Shown: piece after piece, positions 1 to 8,745 of the stretch
How the letters are laid out: every line of letters starts with the position of its first letter
How positions within the stretch are numbered: position 1 is the stretch's first letter
Source of the DNA: Dokdonia sinensis
Lineage (GTDB): Bacteria; Bacteroidota; Bacteroidia; Flavobacteriales; Flavobacteriaceae
Length of the DNA stretch: 64,000 nucleotides
Direction: 5' to 3'
Assembly (NCBI RefSeq): GCF_003688895.1
Contig: NZ_REFV01000004.1
Span: 1-64,000 of the forward strand
Notes under the pieces: model-generated
The model's input: the letters and a program-made list of their open reading frames with translations, nothing else
What the model was told of the DNA's origin: nothing
The model's database searches: none
Position numbers and translations under genes: made by a program

Positions 1-229
1 TGGTGGGAGAAGACTCAACTGGGACTGGTTGTTGGTCTTCCAGACAGGACTGGCTTTCATACCATGAAGATACGAAATACTGAAAAGTATTCAAAAAAAA
101 GAGACTGCCTTTTAAGACAGCCTCATTTTTTTATGGCCTTCCCTTGTTACATAATCTTAAGATTTCTTTAGAACAGATTGGAAGCGATAAACCGTAACTT
201 TAACTTTTACTAATAAAATACCAACATAA
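1..229. other. Left edge of window, no assignable gene
   Basis: An open frame runs in from the left edge in more than one frame: frame 2 ends with TGA at 64-66 and frame 3 ends just after position 80. Either could be the last residues of an upstream plus-strand gene, but too little is present to choose. A hairpin follows at 101-124, and the MscS gene starts at 230. Confidence 0.3.
101..124. terminator. Hairpin with flanking A/T runs
   Basis: GAGACTGCC and GACAGCCTC pair around a short AT loop, better on the minus-strand transcript where two mismatches become G-U pairs. A runs precede it and T runs follow it, so it could end transcripts from either side. It separates whatever lies left of the window from the MscS gene. 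Confidence 0.5.
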
Positions 230-1144
230 ATGATATTACAAAACGCTCAAGTTCCAAGAGATGCATTTGAGGTGCAAGATGCTATAGGTAAGTTATGGGA
301 AAAATTAGGTGGATGGTTAGATGCCGTTATTCTTAAATTACCCAACTTTATTCTAGCAATAATACTTCTAATTATTTTTTACTTTATTGCAAAAGGTCTA
401 GCAAAATTTAGTCGCAAAGTATTATTTAAAAAACTAGAACAAGAATCTATTAGACAGATGTTGAGCAAGCTCACGTTTGCTATTACATTTATAATAGGAT
501 TCTTTATTGCATTAAGCGTTTTAGAGTTGGACAAAGCCCTTACTTCTGTTCTCGCTGGTGCTGGTGTCGTAGGTCTGGCTATCGGTCTGGCTTTACAGGG
601 TACGCTGAGTAATAGTGTATCTGGTCTCGTATTGTCATTTATTCCAAATGTGAGAATAGGTGATTATGTTGAGACAAATGATAAGAGCGGTTTTGTAACC
701 GAAATAACTTTGCGTAGCATAGTCATAAGACAGCCTAACAATGAATATGTGGTTATGCCAAATTCAAAATTTGTAGATGAACCCTTTACCAACTATTCGT
801 TAACAGAGCGTTCGAGAATCTCCGTATCCTGTGGGGTAGGATACGAAAGTGATTTGCAGATGGTAGAAGATATCACAACAGAAATTATTGGTCAGGCTTT
901 TGAACAAAAGGGCACGGAAGAAATAGAATTCTTTTTTACAGAATTTGGAGATAGTTCTATAAATTTTGAAGTGCGATTTTGGATAGACTGTACAGCTATA
1001 AAAGCAAAAAAAGCTGCCACACACAAAGCTGTAAAAATTATTAAAGCTCGTTTTGACAAGGAAAATATCAATATTCCTTTCCCTATCAGAACGTTAGACT
1101 TTGGAAAAAATAATTTACAGATTGTAAAAAATAGTAAAGAGTAA
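230..1144 (+). CDS. MscS-family mechanosensitive channel
   Basis: A small-conductance mechanosensitive channel subunit of the inner membrane, expected to release solutes on hypo-osmotic shock. The 304 residues match the usual small MscS length. Three hydrophobic segments are visible at about 38-57, 79-99 and 104-137. The last is the Gly/Ala-rich pore helix (AGAGVVGLAIGLALQ) followed by the kinked GTLSNSVSGL stretch. The beta domain follows (IGDYVE, VTEITLRS, VVMPNSKFV), then a mixed C-terminal domain. The gene stands alone and is convergent with the next gene, with only 5 bp between stops. Family assignment is secure; conductance and gating are not readable from sequence. Confidence 0.93.
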   Translation: MILQNAQVPRDAFEVQDAIGKLWEKLGGWLDAVILKLPNFILAIILLIIFYFIAKGLAKFSRKVLFKKLEQESIRQMLSKLTFAITFIIGFFIALSVLELDKALTSVLAGAGVVGLAIGLALQGTLSNSVSGLVLSFIPNVRIGDYVETNDKSGFVTEITLRSIVIRQPNNEYVVMPNSKFVDEPFTNYSLTERSRISVSCGVGYESDLQMVEDITTEIIGQAFEQKGTEEIEFFFTEFGDSSINFEVRFWIDCTAIKAKKAATHKAVKIIKARFDKENINIPFPIRTLDFGKNNLQIVKNSKE

Positions 1145-1149
1145 TAAAT

Positions 1150-1824
1150 TTAATCTTTAACAATAATTACGGTAGCCTTAGCCCCTGTTGCAAGGTTCCA
1201 GACATTAGATGATATTACTTTTTTATCATCATCATACATCACAAACTGAGCTGTGTTAGGCCCAGACTCACCTTGATTCAAGGCTTCGATATCTATTTTA
1301 TTGAAGCCTTTTTCTAATTCTATATAAAATCCTTGAAAATCACCCTGCAACAATATATTGGGATGAATTACCTGATCATTGATATAAACGCGTATTCTGT
1401 CACCGTCCACATACTCGTGATCGCGGTAAAGGAAATTTACAAACTTCGATCCACTTTTAAACTGCCCTAAATTCTGATCTTTATAAAACTCAGGTTTCAG
1501 GGGTCTATCTGCCTTAGCGTAAGATTTATTTAATTTCTCAGCAATGACTTGATAGTCTTTCTCTTTAAACTCATTCCCTTTATTAAACCGTACATTTTTC
1601 TTTATATCTGCCTTTAGAGGGTCACCTAATTTTACACGACTTTTAATGGAGATAGTGCCAGATGTAATTTCATCTTTTGCAAATTCTGGAGAGACGAGAA
1701 CAGATTCTTTTATGGTATTTTCCTCAACAGCGCCTATTGCGATAGACTTTCTCTGAAAATCAATCTGTGCATTACTGGCAGCAACCACCGTAAAAAGAAA
1801 TAAAAATGATAGTAGGTTTTTCAT
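1150..1824 (-). CDS. Exported protein of unknown function
   Basis: A 224-residue protein starting with a clear type I signal peptide (MKNLLSFLFLFTVVAASNAQ, cleavage after NAQ). The mature part is polar and beta-rich, with repeated K/D/E-rich stretches and a C-terminal block (NKIDIEALNQGESGPNTAQF) that looks like a beta-sandwich strand pattern. No catalytic motif or known domain was recognised. It is convergent with the MscS gene and has no obvious operon partner. It is likely periplasmic or outer-membrane associated. The real start is supported by the signal peptide; the function is unknown. Confidence 0.8.
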   Translation of the reverse strand: MKNLLSFLFLFTVVAASNAQIDFQRKSIAIGAVEENTIKESVLVSPEFAKDEITSGTISIKSRVKLGDPLKADIKKNVRFNKGNEFKEKDYQVIAEKLNKSYAKADRPLKPEFYKDQNLGQFKSGSKFVNFLYRDHEYVDGDRIRVYINDQVIHPNILLQGDFQGFYIELEKGFNKIDIEALNQGESGPNTAQFVMYDDDKKVISSNVWNLATGAKATVIIVKD

Positions 1825-1970
1825 TATGATTTGGAAATCTATCCGGTCTCTATTGTAAATATAATCATAGTTACTAGACTAATGATTAACGTTATTGTTC
1901 CTCTCTTGGTTTATCTTATGACACGAATTATGCCAAAAGGATTAAGATTATGGCTTGATATTATTATTTA

Positions 1971-1990
1971 TACGCTTTCGCGAAAGCGTA
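1971..1990. repeat. Iterated palindrome, full 20-bp form
   Basis: An exact copy of TACGCTTTCGCGAAAGCGTA in the 291-bp spacer between the divergent genes ending at 1824 and starting at 2116. This spacer otherwise shows nothing recognisable; a 63-codon open frame across it lacks coding character. Confidence 0.95.
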
Positions 1991-2115
1991 AATCTGACAA
2001 CTACCTCTCCTATCAAAGATAGCTCTGTCTACTCGTCGTAGTACTCATTACAGCAAGTTTGAAATAAAGTCCTAGATATAGACGTTATCGCAATATCAAT
2101 TTTAATCGAACAATT

Positions 2116-3177
2116 ATGAAGTATAAAATGTTTACTGCCGCAATTATGGCTGCCTTCCTAACTTTAGGATGTAGCACTCGCGATGATGATGGACTCGAAT
2201 CTAGCAATGTAGATGATTGCCTTAACTTTGGTTCTAGTGAGTTAAGACTCACAATACAAGAGTCCTTTACTACATTACCTTCTAAGGTTTCTGTATTTTT
2301 TAAAGTGACCGACAACGATGGTAATGGAGTCTCTAACCTCCTCGGCTCAAATTTTAGAGTTTTTGAAAAAGGAAGAAATGATGATTGTCCTAATGAAATA
2401 TCAAGTGCCGAATCTTCAGGGGACATCTCTCCCAATGCTCAAATTTTTAAGAATAACGCATTTCTAGTTTTAGATTTAAGTAATAGCGTGTTATCCACCA
2501 GCTTAACCGAACTTAAACAAGCATCTATAAGTTTTGTAAACAATGTCGTTCCGCAAACACAAACAGATTCTTTTAGAATGGCTATTTACTGGTTTGATGG
2601 AGAAAATGAACTTCATTTATTACAACCACTTACATCAGATATTACAACACTAGAAGCTGCAATAAACGGTATTACTACAGACATTAGTAATGACCCGTCT
2701 ACAGATTTATATGGTGCTGTTATAAAAGCGACCGCTGTTGCAGATGATGTAATAGATACGTTTGAGCAGCAAGAAATTTTTGCGGCAGCATCTGTCGTCA
2801 TATTTACAGATGGTACAGATCAAGCCGCACGCTTTACAAAAGCACAAGCGCTACAAAGTGTACGCAACGCAGATGCCGATATATCAATATTTACGATAGG
2901 CTTAGGGAGCGAAATAGACCAGCAAACATTATCCCAAATAGGTAAAACAGGAAGCGTAGTCGCAGAGAATTCTGCACAGTTAGAACAAGTATTTAATACG
3001 ATATCTGAAAATGTTTCTGGAGAGGCGAACAGTTTTTATCTTTTTGAATATTGCAGTCCTAAACGCGATGGAAGTGGTACTAACGAATTAACTATTCAAG
3101 CCTTTGACGGAGATAGACAGGGGTCTGTAGAAACTTCATTTAATGCAGAAGGGTTTACATCAGGCTGCACCAACTAG
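2116..3177 (+). CDS. VWA-domain lipoprotein
   Basis: A surface or periplasmic lipoprotein with a von Willebrand factor A domain, likely used for metal-dependent protein binding. The signal peptide ends in the lipobox LTLGC, with Cys at about residue 19, followed by an Asp-rich stretch (STRDDDG) typical of exported Bacteroidota lipoproteins. The VWA domain begins at about residue 115 with the MIDAS motif DLSNS (DxSxS). It continues through the strand FTDGTDQAARFTKAQ and the ISIFTIGLGSEID segment. The final 50 residues include a Cys pair (EYCSP, SGCTN). The gene stands alone with a strong hairpin directly downstream. The ligand is unknown. Confidence 0.88.
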   Translation: MKYKMFTAAIMAAFLTLGCSTRDDDGLESSNVDDCLNFGSSELRLTIQESFTTLPSKVSVFFKVTDNDGNGVSNLLGSNFRVFEKGRNDDCPNEISSAESSGDISPNAQIFKNNAFLVLDLSNSVLSTSLTELKQASISFVNNVVPQTQTDSFRMAIYWFDGENELHLLQPLTSDITTLEAAINGITTDISNDPSTDLYGAVIKATAVADDVIDTFEQQEIFAAASVVIFTDGTDQAARFTKAQALQSVRNADADISIFTIGLGSEIDQQTLSQIGKTGSVVAENSAQLEQVFNTISENVSGEANSFYLFEYCSPKRDGSGTNELTIQAFDGDRQGSVETSFNAEGFTSGCTN

Positions 3178-3212
3178 TAGTAATTAAGAAAGACTAATTA
3201 TAAATTAGACAT

Positions 3213-3248
3213 AATCCATTCTAAAACATTGCGCTTTTAGAATGGATT
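3213..3248 (+). terminator. Strong intrinsic terminator
   Basis: A perfect 14-bp stem (AATCCATTCTAAAA paired with TTTTAGAATGGATT) with an 8-nt loop, followed by TGTATTTTTC. It ends the VWA lipoprotein transcript 36 bp after the stop codon. It also sits immediately upstream of the next gene's start. Confidence 0.85.
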
Positions 3249-3267
3249 TGTATTTTTCGGTGTGAAA

Positions 3268-3696
3268 ATGTTAGAATCTAATTTAATAAGTGAGATCGAG
3301 GATACTTATATCCTCGATTTTGGTACTTTCTATTTTTGTACCCATTACATCGTATCAGAAGTAAATGAGGGCGTAACATTTTCGTGGAAAAATGCCGAAA
3401 AGATTATGGAGTTGGGGTATGCCCACTATGGAAAAGATGTAAAAATTTCCTATATATCAAATCGCATAAATTCGTATGCTGTGGTTCCACAGGACTGGCT
3501 TAAATTATTTAGAGGACATGAAACAGTTCAGGCCGTCGCTGTTATAACGTATAACAAGTCTGCCCTAACAAATATTATGATGGAAAAACTATTTTTCCTA
3601 TCTCAAACATTAAGACAGTTTGAATCTCTGGAAACAGCCGCTGCTTGGATCACTAAAAATAGGCCTGCAATAAGGTCTAAAACGTACGACCGCTAG
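3268..3696 (+). CDS. Conserved small cytosolic protein, unknown function
   Basis: About 142 residues with no signal peptide or membrane segment. The pattern (ILDFGTFYFCTHYIVSEVNEGVTFSW, then KISYISNRINSYAVVPQDW) suggests an alternating alpha/beta fold similar in size to STAS-like or SpoIIAA-like proteins seen in flavobacteria, but no motif is decisive. The longest reading frame opens with GTG at 3262. The ATG at 3268, preceded by GAAA, is the more likely start for this phylum. The gene is convergent with the GH20 gene, with only 2 bp between stop codons. Function is not assigned. Confidence 0.7.
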   Translation: MLESNLISEIEDTYILDFGTFYFCTHYIVSEVNEGVTFSWKNAEKIMELGYAHYGKDVKISYISNRINSYAVVPQDWLKLFRGHETVQAVAVITYNKSALTNIMMEKLFFLSQTLRQFESLETAAAWITKNRPAIRSKTYDR

Positions 3697-3698
3697 TC

Positions 3699-5318
3699 TT
3701 ACTCCTTCAGTTTAATAGAATCTGTTAGAAAAATCTTAGGTGATTTATAATAGTTTATTCCTTGTAAATCCATTCTAGACTGATGTTGTTTTAATCTGTT
3801 TTTGTATGATTCCCATTTGAGAGAAGCAGGTGCGCTCCAGCCCATTTCGGCGTGACCTATGATTCTTGGGAAAGCAAGATACTCGACATCATCTATAGTT
3901 ACCGCCGTTTCTGACCATAGAGGGGATTCTATTCCTAAAATAGCCTCGTGGGGTACATCTTTGAGAATACTCTTTGGATTCCATAAATACGCACTATCTA
4001 CTGCTGTAGGTCCGGCCCACCTCAAACCTATTCTAGTAGTATCGTTGTACTTCATATCAAGATATGTTTTAGGGGCTGGTGACAAAACGACTTTTGCTCC
4101 TTTGGAAACACCTAACTCAGCTTTATTTGCAGCTGTCCAATGCTGGACTATAGTTTCTTCATTCACATCCATTATAGAAATATCTTCCCAACCCATAACT
4201 TTCTTATTATACTTTGCGACAATGGGCGCAACCCTATTTAAGAATTTTACATAATCCGCATCAGAAGTTGCTTGGGATTCATCTCCTCCAAGGTGGATAT
4301 ATTCCCCCGGTGTCATCGCGGCAAGCTCTCGGATCACATCATCTATAAATTTGTATGTTAGTTCCTTGTCCACACAAAATGAAGAGAAGCCTACTCGCAT
4401 TCCTGTATACATTACAGGAGAGATGCCATTACAGTTAAGCTCTGCATAAGAAACAAGTGCGGCGTTAGAATGTCCTGGCATATCAATTTCAGGAATTATG
4501 GCTATATAGTTTTGAGTGGCGTACTCTACAATCTCTTTATAGTCTTCCTGAGTGTAGAAACCGCCTTTACCTCCTCCTACGGCCGTCTTCCCTCCTATTG
4601 TTGTAAGTTTAGGCCACGATTTAATTTCTATACGCCAGCCTTGATCATCTGTCAGGTGCAAGTGAAGTGTATTCAATTTGTATTGAGCGATTAGGTCTAT
4701 ATACCTTTTTACATCTTCTACAGAAAAGAAATGCCTGGCTACGTCCAGCATTGCTCCGCGGTATTCGTATTCTGGATAATCTATAATGGTCAGTCCAGGA
4801 ACTGCCCAGTTTATTGAGTCAGAAACAGATTCTTTGCTTTCGATTTGTGAGGGAAGTAGTTGTTTTATGGTTTGCAGGCCTCTATAAAGTCCGCTGGGAT
4901 GTATTGCTTTTATTACAAGTCTTCTATTGGCGCTTTGGATTGTATATCCCTCCTTTTTATACATTAGTTCGGGGATACTATCAATCATAAAATAGACTCC
5001 CTCTTCACCTATTTCTGCGGTTATTATTGCATTTTCTATTTTGAAAATGCTTGCTTTATTAAACTGATTTACAAATCTCTGTGCAATTGCAAGTGGCTCA
5101 TTTCCTGAGCTAGCATATACTCGAGTGTTTTCTCTTATGACAAAGGTTTGCTTTCCTAATTTTGAGGTATCGGGAAGAGTAAGCTTTTGCGTAAGCGGGA
5201 TTAAAACCCTTTCACTTACATCTACGTGAAGGATTTCTGGCTCAAGTTCCTTTTCTGGAGCGCATCCCGTTATAAGAAGAAAAAAAACTAGAATTAAACT
5301 AGAAAAACACTTTATCAT
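3699..5318 (-). CDS. GH20 beta-N-acetylhexosaminidase, lipoprotein
   Basis: A family GH20 exo-beta-N-acetylhexosaminidase that removes terminal GlcNAc/GalNAc from chitooligosaccharides or glycans by substrate-assisted catalysis. It starts with a lipobox (LLITGC, Cys19), so it is anchored to a membrane facing the periplasm or the outside. The GH20b beta-alpha domain spans about 55-180. The TIM barrel follows, with HLHLTDDQGWRIEIK (about 219-233) and the catalytic pair Asp346-Glu347 in HLGGDES. MGWEDI and QHWTA lie further on, as in active GH20 enzymes. The length of 539 residues is normal. It stands 16 bp downstream of the methyltransferase gene and may be read through from it. Confidence 0.93.
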   Translation of the reverse strand: MIKCFSSLILVFFLLITGCAPEKELEPEILHVDVSERVLIPLTQKLTLPDTSKLGKQTFVIRENTRVYASSGNEPLAIAQRFVNQFNKASIFKIENAIITAEIGEEGVYFMIDSIPELMYKKEGYTIQSANRRLVIKAIHPSGLYRGLQTIKQLLPSQIESKESVSDSINWAVPGLTIIDYPEYEYRGAMLDVARHFFSVEDVKRYIDLIAQYKLNTLHLHLTDDQGWRIEIKSWPKLTTIGGKTAVGGGKGGFYTQEDYKEIVEYATQNYIAIIPEIDMPGHSNAALVSYAELNCNGISPVMYTGMRVGFSSFCVDKELTYKFIDDVIRELAAMTPGEYIHLGGDESQATSDADYVKFLNRVAPIVAKYNKKVMGWEDISIMDVNEETIVQHWTAANKAELGVSKGAKVVLSPAPKTYLDMKYNDTTRIGLRWAGPTAVDSAYLWNPKSILKDVPHEAILGIESPLWSETAVTIDDVEYLAFPRIIGHAEMGWSAPASLKWESYKNRLKQHQSRMDLQGINYYKSPKIFLTDSIKLKE

Positions 5319-5334
5319 AACTTCTACTTTTTAT

Positions 5335-6543
5335 CTAATACACTTTATAATAACCGCATTTAAGATAAGCACCCTCTGGAAAAGCGATAGGATGGTCGCT
5401 GTCGTGGTAGGTTTTATCTAAAATTTCAAAAGAATGACCCGCGTCTCGAAGTGTACTTTCCGAAATATCAAAAAATTGCTGAGCGCTTACACGAGAAGAA
5501 CAAGATGCAAGAATCAATGTGCCCCCTTTTTTTGTTAGTTTCCCCCCTAAAGCTGCGAGACGGGCATAACTGTTTTTTGCCGTATGGACCTCAGAGGCGC
5601 GCTTTGCAAAGCTAGGGGGATCTATGACAACAATGTCAAACGCTTTAGAATCACTTATGAGTTGCTGCATTCCTTCAAAGGCGTCTATTGCATAAATGTT
5701 GTGAGTTCCCTTAGACGGGTTTAGTTTTCCGTTTTCTAGAGCTACTTCTAACGCTTGTTTACTAATATCTAAGCTCATCACCATCTTTGCTCCTCCAGCC
5801 AGAGCGTGTACAGAAAATCCTCCGGCATAACTAAAAACATCGAGTACCGTCTTCCCTTTAGCCATTGCTCCTACCCGTTTTCTATTTAAACGATGATCGA
5901 GAAAATACCCCGTTTTATGACCGTGTATCACATTTGCTGAAAAATTAATTCCGTATTCTTTAAAGAATACAACTTCATTTTTTAATACTCCAAAAACAAC
6001 TTGTCCATCACTTAAACCATAATTCTTTTGCTGTTGTAGATTTCTGCTTAGACGCAATACCACAGTTTTTACTTTACTTATTTCTTTAAGTAATAGTAAA
6101 ATCTCATTAAAGTAAGGGTACCAAATAGCCGAGTATAATTTTACCACGAGAAAATCATCATAAACATCTGCGATTAATCCCGGGAAGCCGTCATTCTCTC
6201 CAAAAATTAATCTGTAACTATTCGTATCTGTCCTAAGTAACTCAGCGCGAAGTTTAAAAGCCTTCTCTATTTTTTCTTTAAAAAAAACAGTTTCAAGTTT
6301 TGCGGGAGCGTAATTAATGACTTTAATGCGTATGGGAGACTGCGCATCATACAATCCAATGGCAAACGGTTTATCACGTCTATTGTCAAAAAGCACAGCG
6401 ATATCCCCCGTTACACCTTCTTTATTACATTTTACGATGCTGTCTGTAAAAATCCAAGGATGACCCTGCTTTACTAGCTTTTCGGCAGTAGCGGTGAGTT
6501 TTATGGCTAGTGTTTTTGTTAAAATTTCTGGAAGAAGTTGCAT
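5335..6543 (-). CDS. RlmI-like class I SAM rRNA methyltransferase
   Basis: A 402-residue methyltransferase of the COG1092 group, whose E. coli member RlmI makes m5C1962 in 23S rRNA. An N-terminal PUA-like domain (GHPWIFTDSI, then DIAVLFDNRRDKPFAIGLY) is followed by the RlmI linker. The Rossmann domain has motif I at VLDVFSYAGGFSVHAL and motif IV at DIVVIDPPSFAK. The GHKTGYFLDHRLNRKRV segment is diagnostic of the group. The protein is cytosolic. The exact modified base is inferred only from the family. Start: MQLLPEIL, an ATG near the upstream intergenic spacer; an internal start before TKTLAIKL is possible. Confidence 0.88.
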   Translation of the reverse strand: MQLLPEILTKTLAIKLTATAEKLVKQGHPWIFTDSIVKCNKEGVTGDIAVLFDNRRDKPFAIGLYDAQSPIRIKVINYAPAKLETVFFKEKIEKAFKLRAELLRTDTNSYRLIFGENDGFPGLIADVYDDFLVVKLYSAIWYPYFNEILLLLKEISKVKTVVLRLSRNLQQQKNYGLSDGQVVFGVLKNEVVFFKEYGINFSANVIHGHKTGYFLDHRLNRKRVGAMAKGKTVLDVFSYAGGFSVHALAGGAKMVMSLDISKQALEVALENGKLNPSKGTHNIYAIDAFEGMQQLISDSKAFDIVVIDPPSFAKRASEVHTAKNSYARLAALGGKLTKKGGTLILASCSSRVSAQQFFDISESTLRDAGHSFEILDKTYHDSDHPIAFPEGAYLKCGYYKVY

Positions 6544-6598
6544 GTATTGGGCAATTGCGGCTTGATAAGTTAGTAAAAGTAAGACAAAATAGTATTCC

Positions 6599-6612
6599 GC
6601 TTTCGCGAAAGC
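6599..6612. repeat. Iterated palindrome, 14-bp core
   Basis: An exact GCTTTCGCGAAAGC in the 104-bp spacer between the divergent methyltransferase and dipeptidase genes, 36 bp before the dipeptidase start codon. Confidence 0.95.
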
Positions 6613-6647
6613 AAAATCAAAACAAATTAAAATCGTATTTTCAAAAT

Positions 6648-7268
6648 ATGAAACGATCGCTACTTCTTCTTCTCTGTCTGATAAATTTACTTACAACTGC
6701 CTTCCAAACTAAAAAATCTGAGCCGCTTGTAAATATAGAATCATTTGATAGTGTATTCGCATATGATGTGCGCTATGCAACCGAAAATAATTTTTTAAAA
6801 CAAGCTGTTTACGATTGTGAGCAATGTCTTTTAATACCAGAAGTCGCCCAGGCTCTGGTAGATGCAAATGACTACTTCTGTGATTTAGGTTATAAGATAA
6901 AACTTTACGATTGCTACAGACCTGTTTCTGTACAAAAAAAAATGTGGGCAATTTACCCTAACCCATCTTATGTAGGAAATCCTTATGGCAGCGGATCAAT
7001 CCATAATCGAGGCGCTGCGATAGATATGACTATTGTAAAGTTAAATAATGACACTTTAGATATGGGTAGTGACTATGACCATTTTGGTAAAGAGGCGCAT
7101 ATAGACCACCCTCATAATGACACAGTTCGGGCTAATCGGAAACAACTATGGCAGGTGATGAAAAAATTTGGCTTTTCCCCAATTAGAACAGAGTGGTGGC
7201 ATTTTAATTATGATGCAAAAAATTACGGATTGAAGGTTATGGATGTAGATTTTGATTGTAATAAATAG
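6648..7268 (+). CDS. M15D D-alanyl-D-alanine dipeptidase (VanX/DdpX-like)
   Basis: A zinc dipeptidase that cleaves D-Ala-D-Ala, probably for recycling or scavenging peptidoglycan peptides. The 206 residues start with a hydrophobic signal segment (MKRSLLLLLCLINLLTTAF), so it acts outside the cytoplasm. Zinc and catalytic residues are visible as SIHNRGAAID (His119, Asp126) and EWWHFNY (Glu182, His185), plus the conserved YDCYRP arginine. The frame is open further upstream to 6510. The ATG at 6648, which gives the signal peptide and has an A-rich leader, is the convincing start. Family is secure; substrate preference is inferred. Confidence 0.9.
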   Translation: MKRSLLLLLCLINLLTTAFQTKKSEPLVNIESFDSVFAYDVRYATENNFLKQAVYDCEQCLLIPEVAQALVDANDYFCDLGYKIKLYDCYRPVSVQKKMWAIYPNPSYVGNPYGSGSIHNRGAAIDMTIVKLNNDTLDMGSDYDHFGKEAHIDHPHNDTVRANRKQLWQVMKKFGFSPIRTEWWHFNYDAKNYGLKVMDVDFDCNK

Positions 7269-7383
7269 ATGTTAGGCCTCAGAGTTCGTTAATTTCAATA
7301 TTACAAAAAGTGATATCCTAAAAATGAATCTCATTAATTTGATCGTGGGGATTGCATGAGTGATCTTAAAATATTTCACAAAA

Positions 7384-7411
7384 AAAACGTCTCAATTGCT
7401 CGAGACGTTTT
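7384..7411 (-). terminator. Intrinsic terminator for ompA-like gene
   Basis: AAAACGTCTC pairs with GAGACGTTTT, with a T run on the minus strand. It lies 35 bp beyond the stop of the OmpA-family gene and could also stop plus-strand transcripts from the dipeptidase gene. Confidence 0.85.
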
Positions 7412-7445
7412 TACGTGTTTGGTTGGTTTAACCGTATTAATATGC

Positions 7446-8552
7446 TTAGTTATTAATTAAGCGGAATTCTGTACGACGATTTTGTGCGTGTTGACGCTCA
7501 GTACACGATACTCCATCTGCACAACGATTTTTAAGCTTACGCTCTCCAAAACCATTTGCAACAAGTAAGCTACTGTTTACACCTTTAGAAATAAGATAGT
7601 TTGCAACAGACTGAGCACGACGCTCAGACAATGCTTGATTGTTACTATTATTTCCTCTTGAATCTGTGTGAGAAGCAATTTCTAACTTTACTCCAGGATT
7701 TTGAGCTAACAATGGCATTAATCTAGTATCAATAATACCTTTTGCTTCATTAGTAAGCGTTGCACTTCCTAAATTCCAGTTTATAGGTAAAGCTTGATAC
7801 TCAACAAGAGCACACTCTACTTCTCTCCAAGTAGTTAATCCACCTTTTTGCTTTAAAACTTCTTTTGAAACCGTACTGAATGTTGCAGGAACAGTCTCTT
7901 CTGTTGTAGTAGCGTCTTTTACTAATACTGTTTTAGTGATAGTTGCGTATTCAGCAGGAATTTCTTCTTCTACAACGCGTGCAGGCTGGTCTACAACTCT
8001 TTTTGTGTAAGTTCCGTTTGCAGAACCTCCTGGGGTAGTTGATACAGATGCATCAGAAGCAAGCGTTCTTACAGAAACTGTCTCATACTCTGCTGGGTAT
8101 CCTTTGTAACACCAGTATCTACAATCATCAGGATTAGATGATGCACAATCTGGAGCAGGTGCACCTAGCTCCCATTGAGCATAAGCAGACTTAACTTCGA
8201 TTGTTTCTGTGTCATTCCCAAAAGATGCAGGAACTACACGTAAAGAAGAACCAGAAGTACTCTTTACGTAAGAAACTGTTTCAGTTTTGTAGGTAGCTGG
8301 AATAACTTTAAGACGCTTAGAAGCCTCTTTTACAAGTACTCTCTCAGTAACTTGCTCGTACTGTGCAGGGACTACAGCAAGTTTCTTGTATGCTGGAGTT
8401 TTCTGAATTTGAACCGTCTGAGTTTCATAAATATCAGGAGTTGTACAACGTACATAACATTTACCAGCCTCTGGGTTTGTTGGGAGATCTTGCGCTTGTG
8501 CAGTTGTAACTACAAATGCGAACGCAGCGCATAATAATAAAATTTTCTTCAT
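7446..8552 (-). CDS. OmpA-family outer membrane protein with repeated PAxY segments
   Basis: A peptidoglycan-binding outer membrane or periplasmic protein. It has a signal peptide (cleaved after TTAQAQ) and a 230-residue central region of at least six repeats with the pattern P-A-x-Y/F-x-x-V followed by a V-L-V-K-x-A-like strand. Four cysteines occur in the middle (DCASSNPDDCRYWCYKG). A canonical OmpA domain covers about 255-368 (LEIASHTDSRGNN, LSERRAQSVANYL, NRRTEFRL). It lacks an N-terminal beta-barrel, so it is probably a periplasmic scaffold. A promoter -7 box and an inverted repeat lie upstream (separate entries), which suggests regulated expression. Confidence 0.9.
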   Translation of the reverse strand: MKKILLLCAAFAFVVTTAQAQDLPTNPEAGKCYVRCTTPDIYETQTVQIQKTPAYKKLAVVPAQYEQVTERVLVKEASKRLKVIPATYKTETVSYVKSTSGSSLRVVPASFGNDTETIEVKSAYAQWELGAPAPDCASSNPDDCRYWCYKGYPAEYETVSVRTLASDASVSTTPGGSANGTYTKRVVDQPARVVEEEIPAEYATITKTVLVKDATTTEETVPATFSTVSKEVLKQKGGLTTWREVECALVEYQALPINWNLGSATLTNEAKGIIDTRLMPLLAQNPGVKLEIASHTDSRGNNSNNQALSERRAQSVANYLISKGVNSSLLVANGFGERKLKNRCADGVSCTERQHAQNRRTEFRLINN

Positions 8553-8600
8553 AATAATGGTTATTTAATAGTTAATGTGTTGGAATTCAATTTAAAGTTA

Positions 8601-8608
8601 CAAAATTA
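8601..8608 (-). promoter_or_regulatory. -7 promoter box of ompA-like gene
   Basis: On the minus strand this reads TAATTTTG, an exact match to the Bacteroidota TAnnTTTG element. A start site about 7 nt downstream would give a leader of roughly 40 nt before the ATG at 8552. A TTTG at the ideal -33 spacing is not seen. Confidence 0.6.
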
Positions 8609-8611
8609 GGA

Positions 8612-8628
8612 CAATAGTTCCACTATTG
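8612..8628. promoter_or_regulatory. Candidate operator, 7-3-7 inverted repeat
   Basis: CAATAGT-TCC-ACTATTG is a perfect inverted repeat lying 3 bp upstream of the -7 box of the ompA-like gene, in the -7/-33 spacer where a repressor or activator dimer would act. No regulator gene is adjacent. Confidence 0.45.
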
Positions 8629-8745
8629 ATCTCCAAAATTCCAAGAAGATTAATTAATAGACAAAGTACATCTCAAAACCGTTGAAAGACACAAAATTTT
8701 AAAAACCCTGCCTTTTAGTGCAGATTTAACTTGTACTATATTGCG

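Noticed and set aside
1831-2022. 63-codon open frame between divergent genes
   Set aside because: It spans a spacer and ends across the iterated palindrome; no start context, no motif, composition not gene-like.
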